Shown here one piece after another: positions 1 through 10,643 of a stretch of 25,000 bases of DNA. Under the pieces are notes generated by a model. It saw nothing but the letters and a program-made list of their open reading frames with translations. It was not told the DNA's origin and did no database searches. The stretch covers positions 1 to 25,000 of the forward strand of contig CAIIXF020000310.1 of assembly GCA_903813345.2 (NCBI GenBank). Reading direction: 5' to 3'. Within the stretch, counting starts at the first letter, position 1; every line of letters starts with the position of its first letter. This DNA is from Owenia fusiformis (Eukaryota; Annelida; Polychaeta; Sabellida; Oweniidae). The position numbers were made by a program, and so were the translations under genes.

Positions 1-1528
1 GCCTGTGTTTATGACTGGTGTATACTTAAGAGGTTTTCTTTTTCTTACTGGGTTCTGTTGCCTACCAGTTTTGTCCATTACCTTTGGCCATTGTGCATAT
101 ATAGTACCCCACACAAGTTTTTGATAATAACTTTGACCTGTGATTTGAACACTTCCCTATACTATTTGATATCAAATTTAGCACACATAAACTAGAGGCA
201 ATTTCCATCTTTGGAAATTTTTTTATTGATATATGTTTAACTCATTTGCTACGCAGGACATGATATGACGTCATAAAGCACATACGTTGTTGACTACTAA
301 GGACGTGATATCACATCCAAGCACAAACTCAGTGTATTTTTGGAATCTTGTAACCATGATAACTTATAAAGTGGGACTTACCTGCTCATTCTAAAAGAGT
401 ATATCATATGCTTTAAAATGATATATAACACTATATATGTATGCCCATGTATACACTTCATATATTATTTCAGAGGTACCATATATGGCAATTTTCAAAT
501 TAATTAATGTTATTTCTATGTTTGTCATATACAAAAATAAAAATATAGATGATACTGAAGAAATAAAAAAAATGTCCCCTAATAAGGGTGTGTCCTGGGA
601 GGGGGGATGTATGTAACCACTTAAAAAAAGTTGGGCCAGAAATGGCAATGTTAACATCAAAATTCTTTGAATAGACATCCTAACAGTTTACAAAATCAAA
701 ATAGAAAATTGATATCTTTCGGCTGCATGGAGACCCTTCATTCCTACTAAAGTATACCAATCACAATATATTTTACAAATATATTCTATAACATTTACTA
801 GTGCCATATTCTCTCAGGTGCACATACTCCAATAAATGCACACCCAACTTTTCCATGAAAGACTGGCTTGAGTAACAAAAATCAAGAAAAAATTAGAAAT
901 TTGAAAAAAATAATTGGGCGATAAAAGGTTAAATTCCATTAATTCACTTACCACTATCGATTGAGCCATTACTGTGTGTTATGATGTTACAGACCTGTCT
1001 CCAGAATTTTTCGAAATATAAGTACGTTCATGATAACCTTCTGGTAAAGTTAAAAGCTATAATAAACATTAAATCTGACCTAAGCGTATTGGTCAACCCT
1101 TGACACTTGCAGTGCATAATGGGAGCTTCCAAGATAGAAATATTTATTTACCCTTTCCCACAAAAACAATCATTCGTTTTTTAAACATGTAGAAGTATTA
1201 TATGAATTAAAAAGTATTTTCTCTGACTATGAAGACCAGTTAGTAACAGAAAGTCTTTAGATCTTGACTCGGGTATCGCCGTTAAACATATGTCGAGCTA
1301 CCAATGAAAACACATTCAACTGATTGATAAATGCTTGAGGAAAACATTGAGGTGCAGTATCATGTTATCTTGTCAGAGTGAGTCCACTTTTAAAGAGGAA
1401 AATCATCTATTATCGCCCATATATTAATCTTTCAAAATCCCCGGGATTTTGTCATTTGTGACATCTTCAGGAAAATTTGGGAGCCGCACTGTACATTTAT
1501 TAGAGAGAATAAAATATATATGGTATTT
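1..1528. other. Non-coding stretch, probably intron or intergenic
   Basis: I see no exon, RNA gene or clear repeat boundary in this AT-rich stretch. The only long open frame (391-678, minus) is low-complexity, has no splice or family support and is not called. If the TUBGCP4 exons to the right belong to a complete gene, this is part of the intron preceding the exon at 4302; the upstream TUBGCP4 exons are not visible here. Confidence 0.5.
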
Positions 1529-1890
1529 TTATCCCACTGAATGAAGTTCGAGGGGATATAGGAAAGCCATCCATCTATTCGTCCATCTGTCTGTCCATCC
1601 ATCCGTCTGTCCATTCTTGTCTTCGGGCAATAACTCAAATACTAATTGACTGATTTGATTCAAATTTTATTGGCTTATGCCTTATGGGTGTAGGACTTCT
1701 GCTCGAGAAAGAATTTTCAATATGGCCACTCAGTACAAAATGGCCTCCATTTTCTGTAAAAAATGTAATCTTTGATAAAAGTGGATGGATTCTGTTAACA
1801 TTTTATATCCTGATTCCTAGGGACAAAGGAGCTTTATTCAAGGAGAGATTTTCAAGATGACTGCTGATTTTCAAAATGGCCACCCTTTTT

Positions 1891-2548
1891 CCCAGATAGC
1901 ACAACTCTGATGGGCCAACGTTGGCCCAACAACTACGTATCTGTTGGCCCAACGTTGGCTGTCGTGGTTGGCCCACCGTCGCTATGTCCATCGGTCCAAC
2001 GTTGGTCCACCGTCGCTATGTTCATTGGCCCAACGTTGGTCCATTGTTGGCCCAACACGATTTCAAGCTACGTTGGCCCATAGTTGGCCCACTAATAGTA
2101 AGAAGACTGGTTGGCCCGACGTTGGTCAACAGTTGGTCCGACAATGTTAAGAGGGATGTTGGTGCATTGGCGGTCACAACTGGTTGGCCCAACGTTGGTC
2201 AACAGTTGGGCCAACTTTGGCCCAACGATTACGTATATGTTGGTCCAACGTTGGCTGACGTGGTTGGCCCACCGTCGCTATGTCCATTGGCCCAACGTTG
2301 GCCCACCGAAGGAAAATATGGTTGGCCCAACGTTGGTTGACAACCACGTCAGCCAACGTTGGTCCAACATTGGCAGCCACCACAGAACCAACGTTGGCCC
2401 ACTGTTGACACAATTTACTTTTTTGTACAGCCATTGTTGGCTCCCTGGGCAGCCAACGACAGGCCACATGAATAATTTGCCAACTGCAACCTTGAGAACC
2501 AATGGTCACCGATAGCGACGTTGACCCAACGTCTTTGTGCTATCTAGG
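1891..2548. mobile_element. Palindrome-rich element with CCCAGATAGCAC ends, copy A
   Basis: The unit opens with CCCAGATAGCAC and closes with its near-perfect reverse complement GTGCTATCTAGG. The interior is built from many copies of the palindrome CCAACGTTGG in the context GGCCCAACGTTGGCCC. The ends point to a non-autonomous inverted-repeat transposon; the inside contains no plausible protein, since the WPNVGPTL-type translations on both strands are the palindrome read in frame. No convincing target-site duplication was found. The superfamily is not assigned. Confidence 0.6.
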
Positions 2549-2907
2549 CATTCAGTACTGCTACTGTAAATGTGTTCACATATTATATCCGTTTTACATC
2601 AATAAAATATGGTGGCTTGTTTTTCCATACTAAATATATTTGGTAGCCTTATAAGTGGTTTCAACTGTATTACAAGGCGAAAATCCATATTTTTGAGGTG
2701 AACAACATTATCAGATAATTTTGAAAGAAAATATTACAAAAATTTACCTTAATTTATTTTAATGACTGCTGGTATGTTTTCTTCTATTTTTAAGCATTTG
2801 CAATGATTTATCGATAGGTGGCTTCCTGGTATTAGCGGCAGCCAACAACGGGCCAACGTTGGCCCAACTACAATTTGCCAACTGCAATTTTGCACTGATC
2901 GATAGGT

Positions 2908-3740
2908 CCCAGATAGCACATCGCCAATGGGCCAACGTTGGGCCAACAACTACGCATCTGTTGGCCCAACGTCGGCTTGAGCGGTTGACCCAACGTCATT
3001 TTGTCCAGCGGGCCAACGTTGGTCCAACAGTGGCAAAAAATTATATTGGCCCAACGTTGGTCCAATGTTGGCACAGATAGCACACCGCCAGTGGGCCAAC
3101 TTCGGGCCAACAACTACGCATCTGTTGGCCCAACGTCGGCTTGAGCGGTTGACCCAACGTCATTTTGTACAGCGGGCCAACGTTGGTCCAACAGTGGCAA
3201 ACAATTATGTTGGCCCAACGTTGGTCCAATGTTGGCAAACAATTATGTTGGCCCAACGTTGGTCCAATGTTGGCTCGACAGTGCTTTAGTGCTAATGGCA
3301 ATGTTGGCCCAACGTTGGCCTTGCAGAGGGAACAGATAGGTGGGTGGCCCAACGTTGGCCCAACAGTACTTTAGTGCTACCCAGATAGCACAACGACGTT
3401 GGGCCAACGTTGGTCCAACATTTGCAGCGTCTACAACGTCAGCGTATAGCCGTAAAATTGCTGACTTCAGGCCAACAGAAAAGTGTACCTTGACGACCTC
3501 GTACCAACGTCGGCCCAACGTCAAAGTACCGCCCTAAAATTGCTAACTTCAGACCGAAAAAGATGTGTCATTTGCCAACCTTGTACCGACGTCGGTACAA
3601 CGTGAGCTTACAGCCGTAGAATTGCCGACTTCAGGCCAACGGAGAAGTGTGCCTTGACAACCTTGAACCAACGTCGGCCCAACGTCAAGGTACCGACGTA
3701 AAATTGCCGACGTTGGGCCAACAAAGACGTGCTATCTGGG
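2908..3740. mobile_element. Palindrome-rich CCCAGATAGCAC elements, nested or tandem copies B-D
   Basis: Left-end motifs occur at 2908 (CCCAGATAGCACA), 3072 (CACAGATAGCACA) and 3380 (CCCAGATAGCACA). The only matching right end is GTGCTATCTGGG at 3729-3740. The stretch 3072-3270 repeats 2908-3070 closely, including the AACTACGCATCTGTTGGCCC phrase, so it is a tandem duplication of the left part. About ten further CCAACGTTGG palindromes lie inside. The part 3420-3720 is a more diverged series of CGTCGG/CCAACG motifs. No coding sequence is supported. Confidence 0.55.
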
Positions 3741-4052
3741 TTTCTTTAAAAAAAATCTTTGGTAACCCAAATACCAGTGAATGGATTTGGTTAAAATTTT
3801 ATTGCTGGTGGCTAGGGAAACAGTAGGTCTATTTGAGAAAGAATTTTCAAGATGACGGCTGAATTTGAGCGGCCATTTTTCGCAAAAAAAAACGTAATCT
3901 ATGATAACACAAATACCATTGAATGGATTTTATTCAAATTTTATAAGTTGATATGCTCTGTTCAAGATGAAATTTTCAAGATGGCCACTAATTATCAAAA
4001 TGTGTTTTGTTTGGTGGGATTTGCTACTCCGTGGAGTTGCTGTTTTTCTCGT

Positions 4053-4301
4053 ATTTGTTTAATCAAAACTGATAATGATAACCAAGGTAAAGAGGTCCTT
4101 GTTGGAATTTAAGCTTGCAATGTTTTCACAACCTAAATGTGAACGGAAAATATTTAAGCGATGCATTTGTATGAGCGATACGTATAGGTTGTTGTTTCGA
4201 CTTTATATGCCAGCTTAAACTCCCTATTCTTACAGAATAAACAAACATTTTGTAGCACTTTCTAGAAAGTGCACTATTCTCATTCTTATTCTATTCATTA
4301 G
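4053..4301 (+). other. Intron segment before the first visible TUBGCP4 exon
   Basis: This is an unremarkable AT-rich stretch ending in a pyrimidine-rich run and the acceptor TTCATTAG directly before 4302. A small palindrome, TTTCTAGAAAGTGC preceded by GCACTTTCTAGAAA, lies at 4255-4272. No other feature is seen. Confidence 0.5.
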
Positions 4302-4426
4302 GCTCAATATTGAAAGGCAAGGCAGATGAATTTTCTCAAGGGTTGCACCTTCTCTCTCAGCAGACAGAGTTTGTCTTGCTCAGCTTTGAGGCAAAGATTG
4401 ACGAAGTCAGGACTTATGTGTCTGAG
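4302..4426 (+). CDS. TUBGCP4: TUBGCP4 exon (partial gene, first exon visible in window)
   Basis: This internal exon has acceptor TTCATTAG and donor GAG|GTAACT. It starts two bases into a codon and ends on a codon boundary. It encodes SILKGKADEFSQGLHLLSQQ and on to DEVRTYVSE, which matches in order the region of gamma-tubulin complex component 4 that opens with GSILK in vertebrates (recalled, not searched). The split codon is xGC, compatible with the glycine before SILK. GCP4 is part of the gamma-tubulin ring complex that nucleates microtubules. This segment lies at the end of the N-terminal GRIP1 half, just before the GRIP2 half. Upstream exons must lie left of the window. Confidence 0.9.
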
Positions 4427-5384
4427 GTAACTCTCCATTTACTTTTTGCTTTTGAGTTTTTTAAGCAAGTTAGTATGCTTTGACTGAATAAAGTGAAGAT
4501 TGAAAACAAGATTCTTTTTGTGGGAGAGTCAGTTTGAATATGATATCACAAGAGAGTGTAGCGGGAAAGTGCAAATATCAATATCCATGAGTAGATAAAA
4601 ATCATATTCATGAGTAAATCATAGTATGTTCTGTGATGTTCAAAGGATATCAGCATGATCATACCAGGAAATCACCCGTCCTTGGGTAATATCATGTTGA
4701 CACTCACTCATTGCAATCAATCAGTCAATATCATATATCCCTCGATCAATTTTATGTTACCCTGGAATAAAATTCAAATTGAAAATCAACCATGGAATAA
4801 CTTTTTGAATCTCATTGTTAAAAAGCTACCATATATTCAATGATTTAGAGAACAAAATGCAAAGTTTTTTCTTCCACTAGTTACAAAAGTCATCGTGTCA
4901 TGATCGTTTTAGTACCCCTTTAATATCACTGTAACTATGGAATCCAAAAAGATATTGCATTAAGAATATGAATAATATTATGATATATTCATTGGACTAG
5001 TTGTCATACTTACCTGGTAGATTTATATTTATTATCCCATCGAATGAACTTCGGAGGGATATAGGGAAAGCCATCCAGGTAATAACTCAAATACCGTTGG
5101 CCCGAAAAGCTATCGTGTTATTTTACGTTTTTACTATAACTTAAAAAGTAATAGAGCAATTTTGTTCATATTTGATGTGTGAATACTCATAAGCATGGCA
5201 TACTGTTTTATGACACTTTGGCTAGAAGGTAGTCATTTTGAATTTTTGCTATAACTGAGACTCTAGCTGAAGGATTTTGTAAAAAATGGCAGCCATGGCT
5301 GTTCGATGGGATTTGCTATGCTTTGGCATTGCTGTTGTCTAGTTTTACCTCTAGAATATTGATTTTGCCTCTATTTGGTTTTAG
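4427..5384 (+). repeat. Intron with dispersed hairpin-start repeat, copy 2 (about 5028-5342)
   Basis: This intron lies between two TUBGCP4 exons. Its first 600 bases show nothing notable. From about 5028 it holds a short copy of the hairpin-start repeat: TTATCCCATCGAATGAACTTCGG, GGGATATAGGGAAAGCC, AATAACTCAAATACCG, then an ATGGCAGCCATGGC block and the family end GGGATTTGCTATGCTTTGGC. It finishes only about 40 bases before the splice acceptor at 5384. Confidence 0.65.
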
Positions 5385-5541
5385 CGCCTATGGCAACTAG
5401 TGGTTGAAGACTCCGATCTTGTCACTAATCTAAGGATAATGAAAGACTTCTATCTGCTTGGACGTGGAGAATTGTTCCTGGCATTTATAGACCTGGCACA
5501 CTTCATGTTGAGTTCTACTGTTTCACCAAGCTTACAACATG
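5385..5541 (+). CDS. TUBGCP4: TUBGCP4 exon carrying the KDFYLLGRGELF signature
   Basis: The acceptor is TTGGTTTTAG and the donor CATG|GTACTT. The exon enters in phase 0, agreeing with the previous exon, and leaves after one base of a codon. The product reads RLWQLVVEDSDLV, then KDFYLLGRGELFLAFIDLAH, a hallmark stretch shared by GCP-family proteins at the start of the C-terminal GRIP2 domain, which in the family contacts gamma-tubulin. It joins the 4302-4426 exon directly (VSE then RLWQL). Open frame continues past the donor to 5723, but that continuation is intron read-through with no family match. The preceding intron contains a dispersed repeat. Confidence 0.93.
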
Positions 5542-5862
5542 GTACTTTTTGTCTGTTTGATTTTGCTCCTCATGAAATCATTCCCCTTTTGAGTTATTTA
5601 TCTCCAGAGCCATATTTCTTTTTGTCACCACCAGAAGTGGTGACGTATTGTTACAGTCTCCAACTTATTTGTGGTTGGAAGTCCATGTTTGGCGGTTGGG
5701 CATATGGTGTTCAGTGTCTGTAACAATGTAACAAATGGCAGGTGGAGACATTTTGCATGTTAATGCCTTGTATGTATATATTTTGATTTTCTTCCAGAAT
5801 ATTATTCAAACGATATATGTATTCCATACAATTACTTTTACAAATGACATCTTAATTTTTAG
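5542..5862 (+). other. TUBGCP4 intron, no further feature
   Basis: This is a short GT-AG intron of 321 bases between the LGRGELF exon and the DVNMAFQQ exon. Its first 180 bases stay open in the upstream frame by chance. Nothing else is recognised. Confidence 0.7.
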
Positions 5863-5964
5863 ATGTGAATATGGCCTTCCAACAAGCTGCAAGAAATGTG
5901 CTGTTTGAGGATGAAAAACTCATGCAAAGATTTACCCTATCTGTAAATAGCAAACAGCCTAAAA
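5863..5964 (+). CDS. TUBGCP4: TUBGCP4 exon carrying DVNMAFQQAAR
   Basis: The acceptor is AATTTTTAG and the donor AAAA|GTAAGT. The entry phase completes the single G left by the 5385-5541 exon to give Asp, so the join reads SLQHD then VNMAFQQAARNVLFEDEKL. Vertebrate GCP4 has the closely similar DVNVAFQQSAHKVL at this place, right after the LGRGELF segment, which fixes the gene as GCP4 rather than a generic GCP. The exon ends after one base of a codon. The next expected segment, which begins the gamma-tubulin-binding core, was not found anywhere downstream, so the following intron would have to exceed 19 kb. Confidence 0.92.
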
Positions 5965-6200
5965 GTAAGTACACTATGTTTGGGTCAGTACATGGCACCT
6001 TGACATGGCATACCCTATGGCATAGGCTATGGCACCCCCTGTGCCATAGGCTCTAGGACACTATTTTGAGTCAAATTCTTGCAGATATATCATATATATG
6101 GTACATGCCTCATGTGAGTACAAGTTCTGCTCAAAAGCCATTTTTCAAAACAGTCACCAGTTTCAAAATTGCCATTTTAGTGTCAATTTTACTGTTTTTA
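5965..6200. other. Start of very long TUBGCP4 intron; CATGGC-palindrome cluster
   Basis: After the donor GTAAGT there is a cluster of short palindromic words (ATGGCATA, CTATGGCATAGG, GTGCCATAGG) at about 5990-6060. A similar cluster (GCCATGTGCCATGGCACC) recurs at about 7250-7290 on the other side of the 6201-7242 repeat. The two clusters may be the ends of one older repeat that was later split by that insertion. Confidence 0.4.
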
Positions 6201-7242
6201 TTAGCTCACATGGTGAGCTATTGCAATCACTCACTTGTCAGTCTGTCAACAATTGGCCAGTTTTAAAACCTCTGTCAATAGGATTCCCGTTACCTCTGTC
6301 AATAGGATTCCCATTTTAAGTTATTTTTGTTTAACATCAATATAGAAAATCCCCCTATGACTCCTGGTTCAAAAGCTCGCCTATTTTCAAAATGGCCACC
6401 ATTTTTGTCTCGCGAAATTCACTTTTAGACCATTTGCTTTAAAACCTGTGTCGATGAAATAATTTAAGAATTTTATCCATTTTTTTTATTTTCAGACATT
6501 TTATTTAACATTGATTTGTCAATCTATCTCGCGAAATCCACTTTTGGACCATTTGCCTTAAAACATCTGTCAATAGGATACCCATTTTAAGTTATTTTTG
6601 TTCAACATCAATGTAGAAAACTCCTCTATGACTCCTGGTTCAAAAGCTTGCCTATTTTTAAAATGGTCGCCATTTTTGTCTTGCAGAATTCACTTTTGGT
6701 CCATTTCCTAGCTTTACAAATAATTTCAGGTGTCCTGCATTGTAAAAAAACCCATGTCACTGTAAAGAATAGTTGTATGAAATAATTTTGTAACAAAAAA
6801 TCGGCAAAAAGTTACATCCGTTTTTTTTTATTTTCAGCCATTTTAGTTAAGATTGATTTGTCCATATGTCTCACGTAGTCCACTTTGGGACCATTTGCCT
6901 TAAAACCTATGTCGATAGGATTCCCGTTTTAAGTTATTTTGTTCAACATCAATACAGAAAACTCCCCTTTGACTCCTGGTTCAAAAGCTTGCCTATTTTC
7001 AAAATGGTCGCCATTTCTGTCTTTGCTAAATTCACTTGAGGTCCATTTCCTAACTTTACAAATAATTTCAGGTGTCATGCATTGTAAAAAGCCATGTCAC
7101 TGTAAAGAGTAGTTGTATGAAATAATTTTGTTACAAAAAATTTGCAAAAATTACACACATTTTTTTTATTTTCTGCCATTTTAGCCATCGTTCACTTTTG
7201 AGCAACACCATGTGAGCCCAGTACCCACGGTACTGTTTTTTT
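6201..7242 (+). repeat. Dispersed repeat with hairpin ends and internal tandem units
   Basis: It begins with a perfect hairpin, TAGCTCAC-ATG-GTGAGCTA (6202-6220), followed by TTGCAATCACTCACTTGTC. It ends with a 7-bp hairpin, CAGTACC-CAC-GGTACTG (7219-7235), then a T run. The interior has three tandem-like units carrying CAATAGGATTCCC, CTCCTGGTTCAAAAGCT (about 6361, 6631 and 6972) and AAAATGG-CCATTTTTGTCT. TACTGTTTTT occurs on both sides (6190 and 7231) and could be a target duplication, though it overlaps the right hairpin. It is non-coding. Confidence 0.6.
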
Positions 7243-7289
7243 AGACACAGCATGGCCTATGCCATGTGCCATGGCACCATGCCATGTTG

Positions 7290-7867
7290 TGTACTAACCC
7301 CTTTTTATTTTGAGTTTGAAATCTATTATAAGTGACATCTATACCTACTCGGGTGAATGAGCTTATTAGCCAACGAACAAAGTTCGGTAGGGATTTAGTG
7401 AAGTCCTCCGTCTGTCTGTGAGTTGGAGTATTTTGGTAAGTGGTCCGAAAATGACCCTAAACTATACAAAAAAAATTCCGGAAATGACCCTAAACTATAC
7501 AAAAAAAATTCCGGTTCATACACATGGTGTATAATCTAAATAGTCCATCAATCCCATACCCTAACAGGTTATGATTTTTTAAATAGTTTAAAATACTGAG
7601 TAAATGGTATAAATATATAAATAAAAATAAAAAATGAAATAAATAAAATGTGAACTAAAAAAATGGAAAACAAATGAAAAATGTTAACTATAAAAATATA
7701 CTGTACACTGAAGCGTTCATGGACTTGTTAATATAGTTCAGGAACCCAGTTATGTCTTATTAAATAAATCCATGCAGGGAAGGGGAGTGTTTCCATGGAC
7801 TAAAACGTTAAACCCACCTATGCCCAGTCACAAGCCTGAGGAACCTGTTTTTTATTATTATATATAT
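7290..7867. repeat. Repeat fragment and 33-bp tandem duplication
   Basis: At about 7365-7430 lies a degenerate start of the hairpin-start repeat (AACGAACAAAGTTCGGTAGGGAT, then CCGTCTGTCTG). Directly after it a 33-bp unit beginning GAAATGACCCTAAACTATAC and ending TTCCG is present twice (about 7447-7513). From 7600 to 7700 the sequence is poly-A/T-rich. A TA run leads into the inverted-repeat terminus at 7868. No gene is seen. Confidence 0.55.
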
Positions 7868-8588
7868 AGGGTGTCCGGAAAGTAAAGATACAAATGCTCT
7901 AATTTCAATAGATTTACCTGTTGTGAGATGAAATTGCTACAGATTGTAGAATGACATTACAGCAATTCATCCTGCAACTGTCGTGACAATCTGTTTCAAA
8001 ATGAAAAAGTTATGGTTGTTATGGTAACAGGAGTCGTGGGTATGTGGAGCAGTGTCACAATTGTGTTTTATAATTCTTTTTCCTGCTCATATCATCTTGA
8101 TACCCCATCATCTGTTGCTATTATACATCAAATTATGTACCACAACAGCAAAAGAATTAGTACTGTAATATTATATTATTTGGTCATTTGTCATTACTAC
8201 TCTTATCCAGTATTATGTATATCCCACCATTATCTAAACATTCATGGTGCATCTTGACTGGAGATCCAAAGTCCTGACAAAACCGCTTCTGTTCATCTCT
8301 CAGATTACTGAAAAATTGGCTTCAAGCAGTCCCATTTCTATGTTGAACTTCTTACAAATATTGCTTTAAGATATTCATTTAATGTAGAAGTCTAACGGGA
8401 CCATATTAGGGATATGGGCCATTGTACAAAAAGATTTAATGACAAGACATTCAGTTGTAAGATTTGTTATCTGCTTTGTGAATTGGTACATTGTGGAGGT
8501 GCATTGTTGACTTTCCTATTTCACTGTATGTACAGTGATCGCCTTCTATTAAAAGTGGGTGATCAAAGACTCGACAAGATGCGCAAAA
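7868..8588 (+). repeat. Left terminal inverted repeat of the 12.2-kb element
   Basis: The outer block 7868-7949 pairs with 20053-19972. The middle retains scattered similarity, such as GGTATGTGGAGCAGTG against GGTATGCGGAGCAGTT. The inner block 8522-8588 pairs with 19614-19548 and starts with the palindrome CACTGTATGTACAGTG. The ATG of the small zinc-finger-like gene lies seven bases beyond the inner block, so that block may include a promoter or leader. Open frames here (8012-8257, 8414-8641) have no family support. Confidence 0.7.
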
Positions 8589-8594
8589 TCCAAT

Positions 8595-9514
8595 ATGTCG
8601 GAGGAAAGGTATGTTTGTTTGTCTTCTTTTTACCAGTTTAAAGTCATTTTACCTACAGATGGTATTCCATATGCTGTATAAGAGACTCAAGATTCATTTG
8701 GTAACAGGATTCAGTGATTAAATCAACCAAAATACCTGTACTGACTTGATAAAAGAAGCAAAATCAAAAACCCGTCGAACGAAAATGTATTTTTCACAAG
8801 ATTTTCCGTTTTTAGATTGCCAAAACCACAAAACCAATATCATCTATGGTTAAAGAGAGAATCAGATATAGCGAGCAGGCTAAACAAAAAATTGTTTCAG
8901 TTTTAGAATATTTTTGGCTCATGTCATTCCTTGTCATGTCTATTTTCTAAAAATCACAAAAGTTCATACTTTATTCCAGGAAAATTTAAGATTTTTATAA
9001 TAATGTACTATTTTTCTATAAGAATGGTTACCATTCTTATTATTTGGGAGAATTTAAACATTTTTGACCCATTTTTGCACTTTGAATCATTAATAACTTC
9101 ACCAATTTATAACATATTGTGAATCTTTTCGGAGATATTGTATTTGATAGTGTAAGGAATAGATTGGTAGGTGAATTGTACATGTTGCTTGTAATTTTGT
9201 CACCCCCTATAGATCAGATTCTGCCTTTAATATACATAAAACTTTTTAATAAAATAAAACCTGATTTTACCATGTGGATTCTAATGATATGTTCTTTGCA
9301 TTTCAGAGTGGTTGGATTTACATGTTTCTATTGTCCTTCGCTAAGAACTGTTAAATTTCAAAACAGTATAAATCACCTTATAGAACACCATGAAGATGAA
9401 GAGATGAAGATGAGAAAGATTATTGAAAATAGAGGCAAATTTAGAATGATTACAAGAACTATGAGCTTGACAAGTAAAGATTTGGTTTTAATTATAAATC
9501 AAACAAATCTTTAA
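8595..9514 (+). CDS. Small two-exon zinc-finger-like protein (tentative)
   Basis: The model is exon 1 8595-8608 (MSEE plus two bases, donor AAAG|GTATGT), an intron of 698 bases ending TTGCATTTCAG, and exon 2 9307-9514 (stop TAA). The phases agree and give 73 residues. Residues 11-28 contain C-x2-C-x13-H-x3-H (FTCFYCPSLRTVKFQNSINH then LIEHH), the spacing of a C2H2 or BED-like zinc finger. The remainder is charged (EDEEMKMRKIIENRGKF). AATAAA lies at about 9707. Exon 2 is well supported by its acceptor and composition; the 14-base first exon is the weak point and another upstream exon is possible. It is probably a DNA-binding accessory protein of the element, which is an inference. Confidence 0.45.
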
Positions 9515-10643
9515 TGTACATATGACCAAAGCCTAAACTGGAACTTTTCCTCAGTCCCATCCACATAACGCTGTCTAGAATAGCATAGTATTTATTTCAC
9601 TTTGTTTCTCTAAAAACGCCCACTGGGCGTTTATTTTGCATTCGATTACATACAATTCTAACATTTTCAAGCTAATCACCTATACACCTTAGTTGAAAAT
9701 TGATCAATAAATCTTCTGAATATTGAACTATAGAGCAGCTTTCCCCTATACCTATCATTTACATATGACTCAAGTTAGCCACCTCGTGTTGAAACTGGGA
9801 ACTGACTAATGGCATCTACTGAAGGTCATTACATTTTTCTATAACTTATTGATACCTTGCTGCAAAAGAATGATTTAACTCCCCAATGAAATAGATAGTG
9901 TACAATTCAGATTTAATAGGTTTTATTATGAGACCCCATGTCCATAACAACCACAATCATGACAATGGGTGATACAGTGACATACATTTTCATTTTTGAT
10001 TTATTCAATTCTTGCATTACAATTCGACAATCATCTTGGATGCCAAGGTGTAAAGTTTTCATACCTTGGAATCAGAGGGTAAAATAAATGGACTGAAATG
10101 TAACTTTAAAAACTGTTCCATTTATAAGGTGTTACGCTTCAAGAGGTTTTTCTATTAGCAGTGTACAGTGTACATATCATATTGTATTCAAACATAGACA
10201 GAATAAAAATATATACGCAAACAGTGACCATTTAATCGAATGAATCAATGAACGGTGATGTACATGTTTATTTTAATTTGGACATACATCAGTGTAGATA
10301 TATTGGTCATTTAACGTGTGATACGTAGAATAACGTATGGACCGGCAATTGCCAGACTATACGGAAATCGCCGGGGCTCTAAAAAACCGTTAATTCAAAT
10401 TTAAAAACCTGGTGAGTATTTGTTTCTTGGAAGTTAGCATATTGTAGTGGAAAATAAATTCCAGCATGTTAATAAAATAGAGTATACATAGGCCATTTTC
10501 CATTTGTGCATTTTGTTTTCTATGTGTGGAAACTAAATAATACATCTTCAAAGTGTAGGACTACAATTTCGTTTTGTGTTTCTGTTAAAATGCGCTGCAA
10601 AAAAATCATCATTGAAATCAATTGTTTATCTGTTGATACCTTC
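9515..10643. other. Non-coding interior of the large element
   Basis: The stretch holds a small AAAACGCCC-ACT-GGGCGTTT hairpin-like palindrome at about 9613-9633, a possible AATAAA signal at 9707, and a GGCAATTGCC palindrome at 10344-10353. That palindrome is followed by a degenerate second copy (ATACGGAAATCGCCGG) and matches the core of the palindromes upstream of the MADS-like gene. No convincing exon is seen. Confidence 0.45.

Larger units (their letters stand above)
1529..4052 (+). repeat. Dispersed hairpin-start repeat (copy 1), interrupted by palindromic elements
   Basis: The left end is the hairpin-like TTATCCCACTGAATGAAGTTCG followed by a GGGAT arm and a run of CCATCCRTC-type short repeats (about 1570-1616). 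Next comes the family phrase GGCAATAACTCAAATAC, then blocks rich in AAAATGGCC. The copy is split at 1890/3741 by the CCCAGATAGCAC elements and resumes with the same kind of sequence (CAAGATGACGGCTG, GGCCATTTTTCGC). It ends near the family end motif GGGATTTGCTACTCCGTGG. Other copies lie at 5028, 22437 and 24357. The open frames across it are repeat translations. Confidence 0.6.

Noticed and set aside
391-678. 95-codon hydrophobic frame on the minus strand
   Set aside because: AT-rich, low complexity, no motif, no splice or promoter support.
1803-3537. Overlapping open frames on both strands translating to WPNVGPTL-type repeats
   Set aside because: They are the palindrome GGCCCAACGTTGGCC read in frame on either strand, with no non-repeat protein content.
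3852-4112. 86-codon frame
   Set aside because: Lies inside copy 1 of the hairpin-start repeat and translates its GGCCATTTTTCGC and AAGATGGCC words.
8821-8910. Alternative second exon after ATTTTCCGTTTTTAG joined to MSEER
   Set aside because: Phase-compatible but stops after about 30 residues with no donor; the zinc-finger exon at 9307 is a better partner.
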